The notes below the pieces were generated by a model. That model had not been told where the DNA came from, did not search any database, and saw only the letters and a list, made by a program, of their open reading frames with translations. The translations under genes and the position numbers were made by a program. A stretch of DNA of 64,000 nucleotides from Congeria kusceri (lineage: Eukaryota > Mollusca > Bivalvia > Myida > Dreissenidae). Positions 24,986 through 37,400 of this stretch are shown here, piece by piece (the stretch's first letter is position 1; each line of letters opens with the position of its first letter). The stretch covers positions 186,001-250,000 of the forward strand of contig JAPFQT010000035.1 of assembly GCA_027627225.1 (NCBI GenBank), written 5' to 3'.

Positions 24986-25400
24986 AATGATATTTATAAC
25001 ACACGGACAATAGTTATGGGAACATTTTCAGGATTCTCTGGCCAATCAGTATAAATAGTAACAAATAAAGAACATGATATTGTCAATTTTGTTTGTCATG
25101 AACGAACAAATAATAATACAGTTCACTGACCCGTATATTCAATATCTCTCAGTCTGACACGTGACACGGGCCCATACGATTGAAAACACGGTATAAGCTA
25201 TCTATTGGTGAAATAATGCCTTTATGTTGACAGAAAAATACTTTCTACGATCAGGAAATTAATGTGCTTTAAAAAGCAATACGAATTTGCGATTATTCGA
25301 AAAGCGTTCAATCGAATATTCGAATAGTTTTGCCATCCCTACTTTATACATTAAATATAACAGAAATGCGTCTGTAAATGCAAGCTGTTGTTTGACCTGT
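24986..25400. other. AT-rich spacer
   Basis: No gene recognised. It includes a short palindromic stretch (TCGAATATTCGAATAG near 25312) of the kind seen near ends of several DNA transposons. Confidence 0.4.
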
Positions 25401-25404
25401 AATA

Positions 25405-25560
25405 TTATGCACCTATCAATATTTTCCCCCAGGGTGGAGCGGCGGGCAATCCCAGGGGAATTTGATTAATTGTATTTTTGGGCATCTAATTCCCAACCCT
25501 AGAACCAAACATTTGTGTCTAAATCCGAACAAAGTCTATTATCGGGGGGTGTATCATGTT
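25405..25560 (+). mobile_element. MITE fragment, TGCACCTATC family
   Basis: TATGCACCTATCAATATTTTCC, GCGGGCAATCCCAGGGGAAT and AATTCCCAACCCTAG match the fuller copy at 32895-33223. Only the left half is present. Confidence 0.75.
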
Positions 25561-25833
25561 TTGTACCACTTTTATAAAACCAACCGTTCGAAGTCACGCT
25601 TCCCCGATCTCAAGGCGGACACCGCATCCATTACACTATAGGCCTACTGAAACTTTATTTTTTATAAAATAACATCCATTCAAATATGTACAACATTCCA
25701 AGTCCATTAGGAACCGATTTGTTTGCGAACATTGTTGTGAGTTTTATATCAATCATAAAAAAGCGAAACATATGTATCAGTATGCGTAAGTATAAGTTCA
25801 CTGGATTTGGTTGTATGGCAATATACATTATTC

Positions 25834-26595
25834 TAGGTTTCCACTATAGTGCGATCTGTCACGAACGCCACGATTGGCCACTCGTAGCTGATCGTGATAT
25901 TTCTCTGAGATTTCAGGCTTGGATACGACCTGATGCGAGTCCATACGTTTTGATACGATGTTTTGCGCTCTGTTGCGATCTGGTCACGATTTGTCAATTA
26001 CATGTGTCACGATCTGTCCCGGTCTGATCTCCAGTTTATATATAATTAAATATGTTCCGTTAGGTTTCTTTGGATCGAATCCACGATTGGGTTTCGATCT
26101 GAAACGATCATCGGTTCCCCAAATTACGACGTTCTAGTACGTACAGATAAGTTGCGATACGCTTATCACGAATCAATGCGCTTCGTTACGATAGGATACG
26201 ATTGTGGTCGCGATGTCTTTCACGATCATGATCGATGGCGATCACGATTTGAGCTACGACTGGGCCGAATGATATAAATACAGCCCGAATGACTATTGAC
26301 TACATTTTTTATTGAGATCGCAGCACATCTGAACAGATTTGGATAAACGATTAGATACGATTTGTCGCGCTTTGTTACGATGCAATAAGATCTGATACGA
26401 TGATCCCGATGTACAATTGATCGCAGTTCATCGTGTTAATCGTAGAAAATTTTTGAACAGTTCAAAATTTCTCTACGATAACACGATTGCCACGACTGAC
26501 CTCAAGATCTGATAAGATCTGATAGGATCACCAGATTGGTCCACGATTCAGACCACGATTTCAATCGTGGCGCGAATCGTGACAGTGGGAACCTA
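25834..26595. mobile_element. 0.76-kb TIR element rich in CACGATC/GATACGAT motifs
   Basis: The ends are inverted: left TAGGTTTCCACT..CGCCACGATTG, right CAATCGTGGCGCG..AGTGGGAACCTA. The inside is dense in CGATCTG, CACGATT and GATACGAT. A 58-bp imperfect palindrome lies at 26430-26487. No open frame of note, so it is non-autonomous. The class could not be set because the target duplication is unclear. Confidence 0.75.
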
Positions 26596-26599
26596 GCAT

Positions 26600-27435
26600 T
26601 ACTAATGGATATTAATATGATACCTTAGTGTGAGGTTATGAGAACCTATATTTTTGTGCGTAATTATTTTGATAGTTCGGATATCGTACATTGCAACTTT
26701 TTGTTTTCCAGTTATGAAATACACTTTTATAATATTATTAATTATAAACACTGAGGAATTTGTGCTTTGGTAGTTACTTCTTCAATGTTATGTTTTTGCG
26801 GTTCAATGTTTCGAAGACAACGAAGTCAACTTTGATCGTTATTTCCGATTTTCTGAAAAGACTGCGAAAAACGATTTTTTCCCGTAATTAAACATAAATT
26901 ATTCAGTGCTTTTAAAATTTACATTCAATTTCGTAAATTGTAAATTATAACAGGCAGTATGCAATATTGTTTTACAAACCACATCTATTTATAAAAAATA
27001 ATTAAATTTTACTTATAATAATCGAAATGTGTCGCGATTATATTAATAATTTGAAATATGTAGTAGTAATAAAAGAAAGAAAAGAGCAATACGTTTTTAT
27101 TCACTGCGTGTATGATGTATATTGACTTTAAATCAACATAAAACAATAAAACGTACATTTAGTAATTATTGTTGATAGGCAACAAGATGGTTGCTTTTTG
27201 CACTAGCGTCATTTCCAAAAGGTTAAAAATCGTGTGTGTTGTTTGAAAAACGATCAAATAAAATAACATTGTCACGCTACTTATTCACAACACTGTCACA
27301 GATTACTGAAACACGGAAAACAGTCATTTGCACGTGATACGCTAGCACAATCAGGCAACGTAAACGTGTTAAACAACCAAGTGCCACTTACGCCAATAAC
27401 AGAACCAGCCAATTCAACGATGCAATTAAACAAGA
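26600..27435. other. AT-rich DNA, nothing assigned
   Basis: No repeat or coding signal recognised. Confidence 0.4.
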
Positions 27436-27439
27436 AGAC

Positions 27440-28640
27440 ACACGGATGTCACACAACACAGTGACACAACGACGCAACACAGAAGGGGCGACACTACGAC
27501 TTACCACAACCAGGCGACACAACGACGTAACAGAACAGCCAAGAGAAACATCGAAGTACCGCAAAATGGCGACACAACGACGCGATACAACCAGGCGAGA
27601 CAACGACGTAAAACAACCAGGCGACACAACGACGTAACACAACCAGGCGAACCAACAGCGTAACACAACCAGGCGACACAAGGACGTGACACAACCAGGC
27701 GACGTAACACAATCAGGCGACACAACGACGTAACACAACCAGGCGACACAATGACGAAACACAACCAGGCGACACAACGACATGACACAACCAGGCGACA
27801 CAACGGCGTAACACAACCAGGCGATAAAACGACGTAACACAACCAGGCGACGCAAAACAACCAGGCGACACAAAGACGTAACACAACCAGGCGACACAAC
27901 GACGTAACGCAACCAGGCGAACCAACGGCGTAACACAACCAGGAGACGTAACACAACCAGGCGCCGTAAAACAACCAGGCGACACAACATAAGGACGTAA
28001 CACAAACCAGCCGACACGACGGCGTAACACAACCAGACGAGCGACACAACTGCGTGACCCAACCAGAAGGCGTAACACAACCAGGCGACGTAAAACAAGC
28101 AGGCGATACAAAATAAGGACGTAACACAAACCAGCCGACACGACGGCGTAACGCAACCAGGCGAGCGACACAACAGGCATAACACAACCAGGCGACGTTA
28201 CACAACCAGGCGACGTAACACAACCAGGCGACGTAACATAACCAGGCGAGCGACACAACTGCGTAACACGACCAGACGGCGTAACACGACCAGACGGCGT
28301 AACACAACCAGGCGACGTAACACAACCAGGCGACACAACGTTGTAACACAACCAGGTGAGCGACACAACGGCGTATCACAACCAGGTGCCGTAAAACAAC
28401 CAGGCGACACAACATAAGGGCGTTACACAAACCAGCCGACAGGACGGTGTAACACAACCAGGTGAGCGACACAACGGCGCAACACAACCAGGCGACACAA
28501 CGGCGTAACACAACCAGGCGACACATCGCCGTAACACAACCAGACTACACAACACAACGGCGAAATACGACCAGACGACGTAACACAAACAAGCGACACA
28601 ACAGCGTAACGCAACACAATCCCATGATACACCACCAACG
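27440..28640. repeat. 13/26-bp tandem array (CAGGCGACACAAC / GACGTAACACAAC)
   Basis: The unit is a dimer of two related 13-mers, CAGGCGACACAAC and GACGTAACACAAC, giving 26 bp, with shorter variants such as CAGGCGACGTAACACAAC (18 bp). Around 27960-28180 a longer composite containing AACATAAGGACG is repeated. The minus strand is open in all three frames for up to 341 codons only because the unit has few stops there. Confidence 0.93.
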
Positions 28641-28850
28641 CACAAAGTAATCATCATTAACACAGATCAAACACTATGTGATCGTCACGATTGTTTTTCA
28701 TAAATTGACCGTCATGACGAAAGATGGTACAGTATGCATTAATCACAAATAAAGATCGTATGCTAAGTGATCATGGTGAAAAATATCGTACATTAGCCGA
28801 TCACCATGAATACAAATCGTACAGTAAGTGTCGTCATTAGTAAAGATCTA
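28640..28850. repeat. Decayed 31-bp minisatellite, possible block C
   Basis: AAAGATCGTATGCTAAGTGATCA, AATATCGTACATTAGCCGATCAC and AAATCGTACAGTAAGTG are diverged units of the array in blocks A and B. With 31370-31610 this suggests a third, heavily eroded block copy. Confidence 0.6.
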
Positions 28851-29335
28851 ATAAATATCATAAACAAATATCAACATTTTATTACAAATTACAAGCAAAC
28901 GCCATTCATAAAATGCAGACACCTAAAATATTGTGGGAAGCCTGGATGCGAGGTCACAAACAAGTTGGGGCCTCTCTTTTTTTTTTCATCACTGATAATT
29001 TCCGTAGATGGCATACTGCTAGCAGCTTTTTAATTTTTTTTTTTTAGAATCCACATACTCAATATCCGACGAGCCTTCGCAGGGGCGTCGGCAACTTTGC
29101 AACTTGGGGCGGCGAGGGGGTGGGGGTGCAGGTGGCTTCCAGATTAGACTTTTACTTTGCATTTCAATGAGTATAATATCGCACTTTAGACTATTCTAGG
29201 GACTGAACGTAGGAATTAGTTTGGACGCAATTACTAAATGAATATCATATTATCACATTTATTTTATTGGTGTAATTTAATAATGATATACATAAAATCG
29301 CATTTATAAACTGGTATTGTACGATTTTATTGACC

Positions 29336-29690
29336 TGACACTCAGGCCAAATAAAAACTGGTTAACTTCCGCTTACAGCTCTAAAAAATCTAGGAGGGGA
29401 GGTAACATAAACAAATTTTTTCTTTAACATTTTTTTCTTTGGCGCATATTTTCCACACAGTTTAAGTATATTTGGCTGCATGTAAAATGTTTAAGCGACT
29501 CACAACAAAGAAACTGTACTTGAACTATAAATAAGGCCATAGAAAGAGAGATTTCTGGAGAGAATATAAGCGAAAACTGCTCTTTTTTCCCGAAAATCAG
29601 AACAACTCAATGATTTATAGGCAAACAAATGTTTAGGGCCGCCTAAAAATATTAGAGCGTAAGCGGAAACCAACAACTATTTTACGCCTC
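29336..29690. mobile_element. MITE-like element, CTTCCGCTTAC family, copy 1
   Basis: Inverted ends ACTTCCGCTTAC (29365) and GTAAGCGGAAAC (29659). Its body (TCTAGGAGGGGAGGTAA, ATGTAAAATGTTTAA, CAACAAAGAAACTGTAC) matches 53513-53900. No coding capacity. Confidence 0.8.
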
Positions 29691-30535
29691 GTGAATATTC
29701 TGTTTATTTTCGTATTTTTTTTTAAGCTACTAATTCAAATAGGACACTTAGAGGCGATTGTTGATGTGTTGATTAAATATTTACTCCGTTACATGTGATA
29801 TATACTGTAGTGCAGTGATAAGCACGCAATGTTTTGGGTTCGATTCCCACAACAGCCACTTTTAATTTATTTAATGAATGTATTTCATTTATCAGTTTAC
29901 TGACGTCGTGACACGGAATGTCACCATCAACCTCGATTCTGACACTGCACCGATACTGCAAGCGAAACAGAGTCTTTGTGAATGCATTTTTACGTAGATA
30001 AAATGAATTAACTACTAAAAATAAAACAAACGAAAAAAGGAAAAAAGAGGTAAGGCCAGCTCAATAAAATCGCACAAAAAAACTCAAGACTTGTAAGATG
30101 CACATAATCATATTATATGATAAAATATGAAATATTCACAAAATGATAATACCATTCTATGAAATATCAAAATAAGTTTGTAAGTTGCATACCACTGAGG
30201 GTTGAATCAATGTTGTCCTGGATGTTTCTTTCCGAACGAAGGTTTATGAAATTTGAAATTAGCTGGCTGATTTGGTACATTCACATTTAGTGACAATAAC
30301 AGAATGGGACATGAATTATGTTTTCTTGAAATTCGAAGTTAAGATTTGAGTTATAGATATTATAAATAGAATTGTGAATATCATTAGCGTTTTTTTTTTT
30401 TAAATCCTCTTTTACAATTGCTGACAAAGATGTTTTCTGTATATTGTTTATAACACTTACCGTCTAGAAACAATGTCCTGATTTATGAGATTTATGACAC
30501 ATGGGCTGTTGATTGTCATAGATTAGGGGCCAGCA
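29691..30535. other. AT-rich DNA, nothing assigned
   Basis: No tandem array or coding frame of interest. GTGCAGTGATAAGCACGCAAT..GGTTCGATTCCCAC near 29811-29850 recalls tRNA A and B boxes, so a SINE fragment is possible. Confidence 0.35.
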
Positions 30536-30730
30536 TCATATATGATAATTTAATTGACCATGTGGAACAGCAACCGACTTTAAACAACATGGGAGGCGCG
30601 ATTTTCTCATTTCCGAGAAGGGGCGGCGGAATTTATAATGACGATCACTTTCCGAAATATTGGGGCGGCGGCTGCCGCCCCTGCCGCCCCATTGCCGTCG
30701 CCCTTGACTTTGCAGGTTCAGTTTCACCAT
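30536..30730. other. GC-rich GGCGGC stretch
   Basis: Short GC-rich island with GGGGCGGCGGCTGCCGCCCC, itself an inverted repeat (30662-30681). Probably part of a dispersed element; a gene is not supported. Confidence 0.4.
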
Positions 30731-31022
30731 GGTTCATTCACATGAACGAAGTCAACGATATTTTCGGTCGGAAGTGGGAGGGGAAACAAGCAATATTTTT
30801 GTTAAGCTCTAAGGTCACGTGCTCTCCAAGTTAAGATTTACATGCTGGTAATTATAAAGGTTCAAAAATTAGGAAAACTATTAAAATTCCGAAATTTTAT
30901 ATCTTGATTTGTTGAGAAAGAAATGCATAGTTGGCTAAAACGCATCTGTATGCTTAAGAGCTAATCAATGGTTGTTGTTGTTGTTGGTCGCGGTGGTGGT
31001 GTTGGTGTTTTATTTTCAACTA

Positions 31023-31290
31023 AGTTATGCACCTATCAATATTTTCCAACGGGGAATATGTCTAATTTTCTTTTTGGGGACTAATTCCCCACCCTAGAGT
31101 CAAGCATTTTTGTCCAATCCCCACAGTGGGAGATGCTTGGTGTATCAAATGGCCCGGGGGCGGCCCCAATATTACCGGGATCTAAAATCCGAGTCTTTTT
31201 CCTGGGATCCGGAATCATTCGGCGTGTCAAATTCCCTCCTGTCGGAAATCCTTATGTGTAATAAACATAACCATGACTTTGTGCGGGGAC
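31023..31290 (+). mobile_element. MITE, TGCACCTATC family, copy 2
   Basis: TATGCACCTATCAATATTTTCC, TAATTCCCCACCCTAGAGTC, GGCGTGTCAAATTCC match the copy at 32895-33223. The right inverted end is missing. Confidence 0.75.
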
Positions 31291-31369
31291 GGGAATGAAA
31301 AACAATACTCCGTTCGTAATGTGCGTAAATTACAAGAAGCTAATCGTATTATTCTCCTTCGTCAAAAAC

Positions 31370-31625
31370 CTTGGTGCACCTGTACCTGTCAATATCTAGG
31401 TCAGGACGGTCCTAACAAGTCGCTTGCTTCCGGTCTGTAAACTTCCGGTTTACGCGACAGCTCGACTTGATCTACACGACATTTCCCATCAAAATTTGGC
31501 ACAGTGGCACGGAGCAGTCGTCGAGCATTCGACTTATGCAGACGACAATTGCACGTGTCCAGAACGAGGCAGGGATGAAAGATCAGTCAATGTACCTGCA
31601 TGCAAGCGGAACTTTGAGACGTCGA
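31370..31625. repeat. Diverged copy of the end of blocks A and B
   Basis: GGTGCACCTGTACC, CTTCCGGTTTACG, GGCACGGAGCAGTCG, CGTGTCCAGAACGAGGC and GATCAGTCAATGTAC stand in the same order as in 11420-11620 and 24765-24950. Confidence 0.6.
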
Positions 31626-31739
31626 ATGATCTAAAGCTGGTATTACATGGCCGCGTCTGCTCATTCCGTTTGCGTTCTGCGTGTTCCGTCTACGATTCCG
31701 TTAACGCAGACATTATTCCATGCATCCGTCACCCGTGAC

Positions 31740-32355
31740 ACGTATTTAAATAAATAGTATTGTGTAATTATTACTGATTAAATACATAATTATAATTTCA
31801 TGGTATTAAAAAATATAAATATTCAACATAAAAAATGACAGTTCGGGGAAAATTTAAATCAATTATTATGTTACAAAGAGTAGAATAGTCGAAAATCTGA
31901 ATATATAACATCAAAAAGCTTGAATGACAGTGATTTCTTTTTCAATATTTTTCTTCAGGACAAAATATTGTATAAATTATTGTGTAAATCGTATACAAAT
32001 TCGTATATTTGTTCAAATTAATTGATATTTCTTAATATATTTCCGCCTTTGTTTGATTGTACACAGCTGACGCAGAAGATCGCATTATTTATTTGAGTTA
32101 ACCGAATGTATATAAAAAAAAATATTTACATAAATGAAGTATACCTATGTGATAATTCTGAAAATCATGCATGTACATTTCAGCAAACATGGCATTATGA
32201 CAAACCAAATAATACCTGTCAAATAGTCGACATCAAGCACATCAAGAACGCTCTGCCACGCATTGTTCACCAACTCGATGTCTTTGTAATCTTTTTGTTT
32301 GGTCATATAAAACTGGACTTTGTCTTATCAATTCCATAACTTTTTGCATACTGTG
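31740..32355. other. AT-rich DNA, nothing assigned
   Basis: AT-rich throughout; I recognise no gene or repeat. Confidence 0.4.
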
Positions 32356-32359
32356 AACT

Positions 32360-32590
32360 TATGATCCTATCTTAGCTGGATATGGTTTCCTCGTATCCGC
32401 GCGTCCGCGCAAAATCGCTACATGTTCAGATTTTACGCGGACGAGATTTCGACGGAGCGCGCATGCGAGTCCATGCGAGCAGACCAGTTGAATAACACTA
32501 AATCCGTTTATTCTGTACGTTTTTTTAGCAAACGAAAACGCACGACGCAGACGCAATCGGATGCATGTGAAAGCAGCCTAATACTAGCTT
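32360..32590. mobile_element. CCGCG-rich MITE-like element
   Basis: A start with TAGCTGGATATGGTTTCC and an end with GAAAGCAGCCTAATA, many CGTCCGCG motifs. Layout resembles the TA-flanked element at 51530-52088, but the inverted ends are weak here. Confidence 0.45.
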
Positions 32591-32894
32591 ATAGCGAACG
32601 CGCTTTAACCTTCGGCTTCTACAGTTTTACATTTGAAATTGCTCTGATTTTGTTCTATTTTTTATGCTTTAATGATGCTCAATCATTGATATATATTCAA
32701 AAACACGCTTTTGGACGGGCATAACTATTATTTTTATTTTCAAAATCCGGACGCGGACTGGGTCTACATACTCAAGTCGAATTAATTCCAATATGTCCGG
32801 ACATCGCAACCAAATATCAACAGTTGTTTTGACTTTATGAAGCATAGTAATTAAAAATCAATATCAATAAACATTTTATTGTATCTTGTATAAA

Positions 32895-33223
32895 ATTAAT
32901 ACACCTAGCAATATTTCCCCCCCCCCCGGGGGGGGGGGGATCGGCGGGCAAACCCAGGGGAATTTGACTTATTGTATTTTTTAGGTCTAATTCCCCACCC
33001 AGGAGCCAAGCATTTTAGTCTAAATCCCCTCAATGGGGATGCTTAATTGGTGTATTAAATGGCCCAGAGGCCAATATAACCGGGACCTAAAATCCGACCA
33101 AAGTCTATTTCCCGGGACCCGGAATCATTTGGCGTGTCAAATTCCCGCCTGTCGAGAATTGCTTTCACTCGAAGGTCCCGTATATGCCCGCTGCTCCCCG
33201 CTAGATAGGTGCATAAATCGACT
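32895..33223 (+). mobile_element. MITE, TGCACCTATC family, full copy with C11/G12 tract
   Basis: Inverted ends ATACACCTAGCAAT and CTAGATAGGTGCATAA. Eleven C residues followed directly by twelve G (32917-32939) form a G:C palindrome just inside the left end. The rest carries CCCAGGGGAATTTGAC, GGCGTGTCAAATTCCCGCC. About 330 bp, no coding frame. Confidence 0.85.
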
Positions 33224-33369
33224 AATAGGTTTTCAGAAAATCATAACAACGTAAGTTGTAAAGATTTTAAAACACAACATCAATCTACTTGCACTGTTGT
33301 AAAATTTGATTGTCATTTTTGTAAAAGCCAATGTACTGAAACTGCTCACAAGGAATTATTTCAATAGTA

Positions 33370-33650
33370 GTCACGCAGAGCAACCACGTGACAAAACAGA
33401 GGGACACATTCACGCAAACCGACCACGCAGAACAACCACGTGACAAAACCGCGCGACACATTCACGCTAACCGACCACGCAGAACAAACACGCGACAAAA
33501 CCGCGGGACACATCCAGGCGAACCTACCAAGCAGGACAGCCACGTAACAAACCGCGCTACACCTTCACGCTAACCGACCACGCAGAACAACCACGTGATA
33601 AAACCACGCGAACCCACTAAGCAGAACAACAACTTGACACAATGACGTCA
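33370..33650. repeat. 26/52-bp tandem array (CACGCAGAACAACCACGTGAC)
   Basis: About five units of 52 bp, each made of two 26-bp halves: CACGCAGAACAACCACGTGA.. and CGCGCGACACATTCACGCTA... It abuts, and seems to have replaced, the hairpin end of the next element. Confidence 0.88.
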
Positions 33651-33654
33651 TTTT

Positions 33655-34335
33655 AACCTGATGATGTAGGTGATGACAAAGGTACACGCCAAGTTTCAAT
33701 TGAATAACTATAAAGTTTTGAAGTTATAAAACTTTAAATAGAAAATTAAATCTAAAACTCTATGTGCAAAAGGGACATAACCATGCCAAAATACAAAACA
33801 GAGTTATGGGAAATGTTGCACTTGATGATGGAGTTGATGGCAAATGTATATAAACATTTTCAAGTGAATAACCTATGAAATTTTGATTTTACAAGACATT
33901 TGAATAAAAACTTTAACCGAAAATATATGTGAAAAAGAGGCATAACTCTGTTAAAATACAAAACTGAGTTATGGGGAATGTTGCATCTGATGATGAAGTT
34001 GATGACAATGGTACATTCCAAGTTTCAAGTGAATAATTGTGTAGCATTGACGTTATAAGACATTTGAATATAAACTTTAATCAGAAAATCTATGTGAAAA
34101 AGGGGCATAACTCTGTCAAAAAACAAAATAGAGTTATGGGTAATGTTGCCCCTGATACTAGAGTTGATGACAAAGGTTAGTTCCAAGTTTCAGGTGAATA
34201 ATTTATGTAGTTTTGAAGTTACAAGACATTTGAATAAAAACGTTAACCAAGATCACACGCGGACGCCGACACCGACGCTGGGGGTAGTAAGAAAGCTCAC
34301 ATATTCTTCGAATAGTCGAGCTAAAAACAGGTAAA
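33655..34335 (-). mobile_element. Hairpin-family element (GCTGTC type), hairpin end missing
   Basis: Three to four units of about 163 bp (GAGTTATGGG..AATGTTGC, GATGACAAAGG, CAAGTTTCA.GTGAATAA), then GGACGCCGACACCGACGC and the family end TTCGAATAGTCGAGCTAAAAA. The ACAAGAG-hairpin end is absent. Confidence 0.75.
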
Positions 34336-34339
34336 ATTG

Positions 34340-34415
34340 CCATCGCCGGGATTCGAACCCGGGACCTTTGAGATCAAACATCTCGTGCGTCAACCACTCG
34401 GCCATTCGGGCGTAT
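34340..34415 (-). tRNA. tRNA-like sequence (Ser/Leu-type D arm), probably not functional
   Basis: Read on the minus strand it has GGCCGAGTGGTTGACGC (A box) and CCCGGGTTCGAATCCCGG (B box, perfect T arm). GAGA/TCTC could close the anticodon stem. The acceptor ends GCCCGAA and CGATGGC do not pair, and no base U33 fits, so I call it a tRNA pseudogene or SINE head rather than a working tRNA. Confidence 0.55.
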
Positions 34416-37400
34416 GCATATGGTTGTGAATTTTTTTAAGCTATGTTAGTGATACACTTGTTTTCCAAAATACCGACGAAAAGCTGGAAATTTATATGCA
34501 TTTTTTCGGTTGCGAATGCAAAAATCATAAAATGAGTCGGTTTATAATGTTTAACTTTTATTTTATCATATTTCATAATGAACATTGCTGAACCGCCCAA
34601 CAGACTTAGGGAAAGACTAGCGCTCCAACAGACTGGAGAAAGACTAGCGCTCCAACAGACTGGAGAAAGACTAGCGCTCCAACAGACTGGAGAAAGACTA
34701 GCGCTCCAACAGACTGGAGAAAGACTAGCGCTCCAACATACTGGAGAAAGACTAGCGCTCCAACATACTGGAGAAAGACTAGCGCTCCAACAGACTGGAG
34801 AAAGACAAGCGCTCCAACAGACTGGAGAAAGACTAGCGCTCCAACAGACTGGAGAAAGACTAGCGCTCCAACAGACTGGAGAAGGACTAGCGCTCCAACA
34901 GACTGGAGAAAGACTAGCGCTCCAACAGACTGGAGAAAGACTAGCGCTCCAACAGACTGGAGAAAGACTAGCGCTCCAACAGACTGGAGAAAGACTAGCG
35001 CTCCAACAGACTGGAGAAAGACTAGCGCTCCAACAGATTTCGATAAAGACTAGCGCTCTAACAGACTGGAGAAAGACTAGCGCCCCAACAGACTTGGAGA
35101 AAGACGAGTGCTCCAACAGACTTCGATAAAGACTAGCGCTCCAAAGACTTGGAGAAAGACTAGCGCTCCAACAGACTTGGAGAAAGACTAGCGCTCCAAC
35201 ACACTTAGAGTAAGACTAGCGCTCCAACACACTTTGAGTAATACTAGAGCTCCAACACACTTAGAGTAAGACAAGCGCTCCAACACACTTAGAGTAAGAC
35301 TAGCGCTCCAACAGACAGGAGAAAGACTAGCGCTCCAACAGACTTGGAGAAATACTAGCGTTCCAACACAATTAGAGTAAGACCAGCGCTCCAACACACT
35401 TAGAGTAAGACTAGCGCTCCAACACACTCAGAGTAAGACTAGCGCTCCAACAGACTTTGAGTAAGATCAGCGCTCCAACACACTTAGAGTAAGACTAGCG
35501 CTCCAACACACTCAGAGTAAGACTAGCGCTCCAACAGACTTTGAGTAAGACCAGCGCTCCAACACACTTAGAGTAAGACTAGCGCTCCAACAGACTTGGA
35601 GAAAGACCAGCGCTCCAACAGACTTCGATGAGACTAGCGCTCCAACAGACTTGGAGAAAGACTAGCGCTCCAACAGACTTGGAGAAAGGCTAGCGCTGCA
35701 ACAGACTTGGAGAAAGACTAGCGCTTCAACAGACTTCGATGAGACTAGCGCTCCAACAGAGTTGTAGAAGGACTAGCGCTCCAACAGACTTTGATGAGAC
35801 TAGCGCTCCAACAGACTTGGAGAAAGACTAGCGCTCCAACAGACTTGGAGAAAGACTAGCGCTCCAACAGACTTGGAGAAAGACTAGCGCTCCAACAGAC
35901 AGGAGAAAGACTAGCGCTCCAACAGACTTCGATGAGACTAGCGCTCCAACATACTTGGAGAAAGATTAGCGCTCCAACAGTCTTTGAGAAAGACAAGCGC
36001 TTCAACAGACTTCGATGAGACTAGCGCTCCAACAGACTTGGAGAAAGACTAGCGCTCCAACAGACTTCGATGAGACTAGCGCTCCAACAGACTTTGAGTA
36101 CGACTAGCGCTCAAACACACTTAGAGTATGAGAAGCGCTCCAACACACTTAGAGTAAGACTAGCGCTCCAACAGACAGGAGAAACACTAGCGCTCCAACA
36201 GACTTGGAGAAATACTAGCGTTCCAACACACTTAGAGTAAGACTAGCGCTCCAACACACTTAGAGTAAGACTAGCGCTCCAACACACTTAAAGTAAGACT
36301 AGCGCTCCAACAGACTTTGAGTAAGACCAGCGCTCCAACACACTTAGAGTAAGACTAGCGCTCCAACAGACCTGGAGAAAGACCAGCGTTCCAACAGACT
36401 TCGATGAGACTAGCGCTCCAACAGACTTGGAGAAAGACTAGCGCTCCAACAGACTTGGAGAAAGGCTAGCGCTCCAACAGACATGGAGAACGGCTAGCGC
36501 TCCAACAGACTTCGATGAGACTAGCGCTCCAACAGACTTGGAGAAAGACTAGCGCTCCAACAGACTTTGATGAGACTAGCGCTCCAACAGACTTGGAGAA
36601 AGACTAGCGCTCCAACAGACTTCGATAAAGACTAGCGCTCCAACAGACTTGGAGAAACACTAGCGCTCCAACAGACTTGGAGAAAGACTAGCGCTCCAAC
36701 ACACTTATAGTAAGACTACCGCTCCAACACACTTTGAGTAAGACTAGCGCTCCAACACACTTAGAGTAAGACAAGCGCTCCAACACACTTAGAGTAAGAC
36801 TAGCGCTCCAACAGACCGGAGAAAGACTAGCGCTCCAACAGACTTGGATAAATACTAGCGTTCCAACACACATAGAGTACGACTAGCGCTCCAACACATT
36901 TAGAGTAAGACTAGCGCTCCAACACACTTAGAGTAAGACTAGCGCTCCAACAGACAGGAGAAAGACTAGCGCTCAAACAGACGTGGAGAAATACTAGCGT
37001 TCCAACACACTTAGAGTAAGACTAGCGTTCCAACACACTTAGAGTAAGACTAGCGCTCCAACACACTTAGAGTAAGACTAGCGCTCCAACAGACTTGGAG
37101 AAAGACCAGCGCTCCAACAGACTTCGATGAGGCTAGCGCTCCAACAGACTTGGAGAAAGACTAGCGCTCCAACAGACTTGGAGAAAGGCTAGCGCTCCAA
37201 CAGACTTGGAGAAAGACAAGCGCTTCAACAGACTTCGATGAGACTAGCGCTCCAACAGACTTGGAGAAAGACTAGCGCTCCAACAGACTTTGATGAGACT
37301 AGCGCTCCAACAGACTTGGAGAAAGACTAGCGCTCCAACAGACTTGGAGAAAGACTAGCGCTCCAACAGACTTGGAGAAAGACTAGCGCTCCAACAGACA

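Noticed and set aside
27388..28663. Minus-strand open frames up to 341 codons rich in Cys, Leu and Val
   Set aside because: They follow the 13/26-bp repeat in every frame; open only because the unit lacks stops.
34340..34415. Functional tRNA gene
   Set aside because: The T arm is perfect but the acceptor stem does not pair and the anticodon loop lacks U33; kept only as tRNA-like.
34436..35129. Open frames with a 9-residue repeat (plus-strand LALQQTGER type, minus-strand SASLSPVCW type)
   Set aside because: Produced by the uniform 27-bp satellite units; both strands are open and the frames end where unit length changes to 28 bp.
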